Below, piece by piece: positions 7,201 to 9,546 of a stretch of DNA of 9,546 bases (the stretch's first letter is position 1; each line of letters begins with the position of its first letter). Both the position numbers and the translations under genes were made by a program. The stretch spans positions 1 through 9,546 of the forward strand of contig CAYMWA010000137.1 of the NCBI GenBank assembly GCA_964393795.1, given 5' to 3'. This DNA comes from Chryseosolibacter sp964393795 (lineage in GTDB: Bacteria; Bacteroidota; Bacteroidia; Cytophagales; Cyclobacteriaceae). The notes under the pieces were generated by a model. It was not told the origin of the DNA and made no database searches. It saw only the letters and a list, made by a program, of their open reading frames with translations.

Positions 7201-7770
7201 AATGAAGCTGAACACGAGAACAGCATTCTCGTCCTGTACTTCCAGCGTATATTTTCCGTTAATGTCGGAAACCGTTCCGGAAGTCGTCCCCTTTTCAATC
7301 ACGTTGACGCCAGGTAGCGTCTGACCATCCTGGTCCCGAATAGTTCCGCTGACACTGAACAATACGGGCAAGGCTTCCATGTTGTCTGCCAGAAAATCAG
7401 ACGGGGGTGAAGGGGCAGGCTTCAGCAGGATTTCTTTTCCCGCTACGAGAAATTCTACCCGGGGACTGAAAAGCTGATTCAGTACTTCGCCCAGCGGGGC
7501 GTTGTCAAATTGAATGGATACCCTTTCGGATACCTGGACCAGATCCGGCCGGTAGGTAAATATCACGGACAACTCCTTCTCGATGTCTTTCAGGATGGAT
7601 TTGATCTTCTTATCATGTGCCTCCAGCGAGATCTGCTTGTCCAGTATCTCCTGGCCCCTCAACTCTGCTGCGGAGGCCAGCGAGGCAAGGACAACCATCA
7701 GCAGGATTTGTGTTACCGTTACTCTCATAATGACAAGGAAAATGTCTTGAATAGGTCGAGGTTTCTTCAT
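4207..7770 (-). CDS. susC: SusC/RagA-family TonB-dependent transporter with N-terminal STN signalling domain
   Basis: 1187 residues from the ATG at 7770. Domain order: signal segment (~10-36); STN domain (~46-118, with FTYRPDLV and VSIQFDNAPLGEVLNQLF); carboxypeptidase-regulatory-like beta domain (~138-210, with PGVNVIEKGTTSGTVSDINGKY); plug starting at DEVIVVGYGTQKK (~217) and containing LVLIDGIPG and SVLKDAASAAIYGARGAFGV; then the outer-membrane barrel ending in aromatic FGFDISF. An EF-hand-like loop DLDHDGVISDGDN lies near residue 990. The protein imports ligand delivered by its SusD partner, powered by TonB. The STN domain indicates it also signals to an anti-sigma factor, matching the adjacent fecR-like and sigma genes. 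Reading is open upstream to a TTG at 7803, but the ATG at 7770 (MKKPRPIQ) follows an A-rich stretch and gives the N-terminus usual for this subfamily. Another in-frame ATG at 7728 is possible. Confidence 0.96.
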   Translation of the reverse strand: MKKPRPIQDIFLVIMRVTVTQILLMVVLASLASAAELRGQEILDKQISLEAHDKKIKSILKDIEKELSVIFTYRPDLVQVSERVSIQFDNAPLGEVLNQLFSPRVEFLVAGKEILLKPAPSPPSDFLADNMEALPVLFSVSGTIRDQDGQTLPGVNVIEKGTTSGTVSDINGKYTLEVQDENAVLVFSFIGYQTQEVSVNARTVIDVVLPEDIKALDEVIVVGYGTQKKVNLTGSVNQIAGDELRDRPATNLSAMLQGAMPNLNIRMASGTPGQMGSLNIRGVTSISGNNAQTDAPLVLIDGIPGTLDRLNPEEVESISVLKDAASAAIYGARGAFGVILITTKSGKPGKTEIRYNNSFGFSTPTVSTDFMTKGYDWMKLNDAALAHIGGYSGYTEADYAELLARRNDETEHPDRPWITIQDRGGEHPQYVYYGNYDWWDIMFTEYQPMQSHNLSLTGGNETISFMINGNLKMKDGIMRIHTDKYNSKTLRTKVTAKLNPWLKVSNNTNFYHSSYDYFGREGGGSANFIHINVHASPAYAPMNPDGTPSYITGLNKYDIGDGIFAMLIDGEQRGRNRKYELTTINSMTITPFKDFNIIGNYSYSMYTDPSYYRQSPAEYSLYPGIIETTPKYNVNKLRESQQFNQVHVVNLYANYAKSLNDVHHFKILAGYNQELHVPKKITAERMDISSGTLNDLNLGTGEQTVFGGSSEYALRGIFYRLNYDYKGKYLLELNGRYDGSSRFPKDRRWGFFPSVSAGWRVSEEGFFNPLTSIISDLKIRGSVGALGNQAVSGAYPYISTMNPGTMAYMLDGERAKYYNSPAPVSAGFTWEQVTSYNGGVDIGFLNNRLSISYDQFIRNTTGMLASGIKLPNVFGATEPLVNVADLQTKGFELTVGWRDNLSVAGKPLRYHANFSLGDNHAVITKVINPTRLTYTLYEGKEVGEIWGYITDGFFETDAEAKTYPVDQVFLNKVRHDNQIPLRAGDLRWVDLDHDGVISDGDNTVSNPGDQRVIGNSTPRYMYGLSLGADWNNFDLSVFFQGLGKMDYYPGNNADRFWGPYSRPYFSFIPRDFEKDIYSETNRNAYFPNLLAYVALNSNNELRATNNRYLQDLAYLRLKNITLGYTLPQHLLERIHINRFRVFVSGENMLTWTKLRTKYIDPEQMMSDKNGRVYPFSKTYSFGFDISF

Positions 7771-7849
7771 ATTTTCGAATGGTTTTTGTTTGAAAAAAGG
7801 CAAGAACTGTTTGTGCTACCCGCCTCCTGGAGGTGCGTTGCATGATCCA

Positions 7850-7880
7850 AAGCCGGTGATGCTCCCAACATCATCGGCTT
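7850..7880. promoter_or_regulatory. Intergenic hairpin between fecR-like gene and susC
   Basis: AAGCCGGTGATG (7850-7861), 7-nt loop, CATCATCGGCTT (7869-7880): 12 bp with a single G/T non-canonical position. It lies about 80 nt from both the fecR-like stop and the susC ATG. In the leftward transcript it has one A/C mismatch and is followed by only a short T-run (CTTTGG). On the + strand it is fully paired with wobble and followed by CTTCTTCTTTT. It could attenuate or process fecR-susC read-through, or terminate rightward antisense transcripts. No recognisable Bacteroidota -7 motif (TAnnTTTG) for susC was found in this gap, which is compatible with an ECF-specific promoter or with read-through from fecR. 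Confidence 0.5.
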
Positions 7881-7962
7881 CTTCTTTTGGTGCTATGGTA
7901 GTTTTCTCATATGAAGCATGTTTTCGTTTACGATTTTTTCTGAGACGGGTCGACTTTCATTG

Positions 7963-8982
7963 TTATTGACAGCCATCGCCCGTGATAACGATTTGATTTC
8001 CCTTAAGCACGTACTGCGCATCGATCGCCTTGCAAATCATATTGAGCCGGTCGAAGATTGTCCCTTCGGCAATCGAAGTTGTCAAAATACAAGACGAAAA
8101 GATCCGCTCGTCGAATGCGATATCGACGCCATAGACCTGCTCAAGTCCTCTGAAAATGTCTGCAATCGGGGCCGCCTCAAATTGCATCCGCTTGACTACG
8201 TCGGCAGGAAGAATTTGCACGGGTTCATTGACGATGCCAAGTGAAACGAGATTTTTGTTTTTGTTGTAGACGATTTTTTGATTGGGCGTAAGGATAGTTT
8301 CCCGCAACGGACTATTATCGACGGTGCGGTCTTGTTTCGTCATGACGGATACCTTTCCCGTTACAACGGAGACAGTGATGTTGTCGTCGTCAGGGAATGC
8401 CGACACGGTGAAACTGGTGCCGAGTACTTTGGTAATGACTTCATTTGCGTTGACCAGAAACGGGCGCGATGGATCACGATACACCTCAAAGAAAGCTTCG
8501 CCTTCCAGTTCAACAAGGCGTTGCGAGTCGTCGAACGGGTCGCGGTAGTGGATGCTGCTCGCAGGTTCGAGAAAAATCCGGCTGCCATCGCTTAACAGTA
8601 CCCTCATGACTTCGTTCGTTCGGTTCGAAATATTTCTGGTCGCAACATTAGTAGTGATCGCCACATGTTTGGTCGGCCTGTACCTGATTACAAGGAAGAC
8701 AGTGGAGACCATCACGACAAGAACGGTGGCTGCAATAGCCCATGAAATAGGTCCGGACAGCCGGCGCGTGCCTTGCATATGACGCTTTCTCGACTCCACG
8801 ATATGATCTTGTACCCGGGTCCACGATCGTCGTTTAGCGTCCGATGACATAGATGACGGCGTGCTATTGTCCGGTGTTGATTCCATTGCTGCGAACCATT
8901 TCTCCACCAACGCCTCTTCTTCCGGGCTGCAATGTCCTTTTTGGTATCGTTCGAGTATCTTCTGAAATTCTTCAGGGCGCAT
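7963..8982 (-). CDS. FecR-family anti-sigma factor (inner membrane)
   Basis: 339 residues from the ATG at 8982. The N-terminal ~75 residues (MRPEEFQKILERYQKGHCSPEEEALVEKW) are the cytoplasmic sigma-binding part. One transmembrane helix follows (~79-100, SWAIAATVLVVMVSTVFLVI). The periplasmic FecR domain spans ~120-215 (VLLSDGSRIFLEPASSI, VELEGEAFFEV, FLVNANEVITKVLGTSFTV, VVTGKVSV). The C-terminal domain typical of Bacteroidota FecR proteins, DUF4974-like, covers ~265-335 (MQFEAAPIADIFRGLEQVYGVDIAF). It should hold the ECF sigma factor inactive until the STN domain of the neighbouring SusC contacts its periplasmic part. The frame is open upstream to ATGs at 9066 and 8997. The 8982 start is chosen because homology normally begins at this motif, but the A-rich AATAAAGAACAAAAA before 9066 makes the longer form possible. 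It reads toward susC and diverges from the sigma gene. Confidence 0.93.
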   Translation of the reverse strand: MRPEEFQKILERYQKGHCSPEEEALVEKWFAAMESTPDNSTPSSMSSDAKRRSWTRVQDHIVESRKRHMQGTRRLSGPISWAIAATVLVVMVSTVFLVIRYRPTKHVAITTNVATRNISNRTNEVMRVLLSDGSRIFLEPASSIHYRDPFDDSQRLVELEGEAFFEVYRDPSRPFLVNANEVITKVLGTSFTVSAFPDDDNITVSVVTGKVSVMTKQDRTVDNSPLRETILTPNQKIVYNKNKNLVSLGIVNEPVQILPADVVKRMQFEAAPIADIFRGLEQVYGVDIAFDERIFSSCILTTSIAEGTIFDRLNMICKAIDAQYVLKGNQIVITGDGCQ

Positions 8983-9216
8983 AGTATGGGGTTGCATCCA
9001 GTTGGGGAAAGGGCCTTCTTTGCCTATAGACAGTTGAAGGTCGCGAATGCCTAAATGCATCTGCATTTTTTGTTCTTTATTTTTATTAAAGAGAGGATTT
9101 CGCGATGATTATTGATTTTTTGTTCATTATGGGATAAACTTGTATGCTTAGTTTTGCGCTACAATAACTTTCAACAATATCGTCGCACATCAAAAGAGTA
9201 GAAATTTATCCGCGTC
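8983..9216. promoter_or_regulatory. Divergent intergenic region between anti-sigma and sigma genes
   Basis: About 150-234 nt, depending on the true fecR start, separate two genes transcribed away from each other. The region must therefore hold promoters for both. It is AT-rich at 9067-9140. The best + strand element is the -7-like motif at 9149-9156. On the - strand the closest match is TATTGTTG (9172-9179), one mismatch from TAnnTTTG and without a suitable -33 element. No clear operator palindrome was seen. Confidence 0.5.
9149..9156 (+). promoter_or_regulatory. Candidate Bacteroidota -7 element (TAGTTTTG) for the sigma gene
   Basis: TAGTTTTG matches the phylum's -7 consensus TAnnTTTG at every fixed position and lies 60 nt before the sigma ATG, a reasonable leader length. 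The nearest upstream TTTG (9119-9122) is 26 nt away, more than the usual ~19-21 nt, so the -33 half is poor. This would suit transcription by the housekeeping sigma factor. The assignment is tentative. Confidence 0.4.
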
Positions 9217-9546
9217 ATGGGATTGTTCAGCAGCACACCGTTCCTTGCCTGTACCGACGAAGCGTTAATTGCCAGGGTACGCGACGGGGATGAAGGTGCA
9301 TTTTCAGAATTATTCAACAGGCACTGGGATCGCGTATACAATATGGTTTACGCGCGTATCAATGACGGGGCTGTTACTGAAGAGATGACGCAGGAGATTT
9401 TTATGAAGTTGTGGGACAAGCGCGCGGAGATGACCATCGATAATTTCTCTGCCTACCTGTATAGCTGTGTGAAGCACAGGTGTATCAACTACATTCAGTC
9501 GAGGATTGTTCGGAAAAAATATTGGGAGCGATACAAAGTCTACCTT
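9217..9546 (+). CDS. ECF RNA polymerase sigma factor, N-terminal part (truncated by window end)
   Basis: The frame is open for 110 codons from the ATG at 9217 to the last base, with no stop. An in-frame TAG at 9199-9201 leaves this as the only good start. Residues ~17-90 look like sigma-70 region 2: EALIARVRDGDEGAFSELF, then HWDRVYNMVYARI, VTEEMTQEIFMKLWDKR, and NFSAYLYSCVKHRCINYI, which includes the core-binding and -10-recognition helices. This matches the Bacteroidetes ECF expansion group that pairs with FecR/SusC. Regions 3 and 4 lie outside the window. It is probably the sigma factor controlled by the FecR-like protein encoded next to it and should activate the susCD operon; this pairing is inferred from proximity. 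No strong Shine-Dalgarno sequence precedes it, as is usual in this phylum. Confidence 0.92.
   Translation, partial: MGLFSSTPFLACTDEALIARVRDGDEGAFSELFNRHWDRVYNMVYARINDGAVTEEMTQEIFMKLWDKRAEMTIDNFSAYLYSCVKHRCINYIQSRIVRKKYWERYKVYL

Noticed and set aside
7771..7803. TTG start at 7803 for susC
   Set aside because: It would add 11 residues before the signal segment. The ATG at 7770 gives the N-terminus expected of STN-type SusC proteins and follows an A-rich stretch.
7823..7828. AGGAGG on the - strand as a ribosome binding site
   Set aside because: No start codon lies at a suitable distance in a plausible frame, and it belongs to the palindrome CCTCCTGGAGG. The susC start is about 55 nt further on.
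9172..9179. TATTGTTG as a - strand -7 element for fecR
   Set aside because: It has one mismatch to TAnnTTTG and no properly spaced -33 element. Too weak to call.

Overview
The window reads as a chromosomal segment of a Bacteroidota bacterium. The evidence is a SusC/SusD pair, surface-lipoprotein signals with acidic residues after the lipobox cysteine, a FecR-type anti-sigma factor with the C-terminal domain typical of this phylum, and a partial ECF sigma factor of the Bacteroidetes expansion type. The N-terminus of the SusC protein looks like those of Cytophagales/Chitinophagales, but that placement is inference; only the phylum is secure.

Layout, left to right. Positions 1-797 hold no believable gene. 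About 600 bp of this is an elaborate repeat block built from one 22-25 bp core in both orientations. The block contains a strict 22-bp tandem array, a 52/53-bp tandem array, two copies of a ~156-bp module and several inverted repeats. Just right of it, at 756-790, is an intrinsic-terminator-like hairpin for the leftward operon. Positions 798-7770 carry three closely spaced leftward genes, transcribed in the order susC (4207-7770), susD (2431-4188), then a surface lipoprotein in the SusE/F position (798-2417). The gaps are 18 and 13 nt, so this is almost certainly one transcript. Upstream on the same strand, after a 192-nt gap with a strong inverted repeat, lies a fecR-like anti-sigma gene (7963-8982). 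A ~230-nt intergenic region separates it from a divergent, rightward ECF sigma gene (9217 to the window end, truncated by the edge).

How the genes would work together (known family behaviour applied here): the SusC transporter has an N-terminal STN domain, the signalling module of TonB-dependent transducers. Substrate binding by the SusCD complex and the third lipoprotein at the cell surface would be relayed through the STN domain to the periplasmic part of the FecR protein. FecR spans the inner membrane once and would then release or activate the ECF sigma factor to transcribe the operon. No glycoside hydrolase, protease, sulfatase or other enzyme lies in the window, so the substrate (glycan, peptide or other) cannot be named.

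The genes are ordinary members of known families. The least explained part is the repeat block next to the operon terminator. Secondary points of interest are the divergent placement of the sigma gene, the hairpin between fecR and susC, and the unassigned C-terminal domain of the third lipoprotein.
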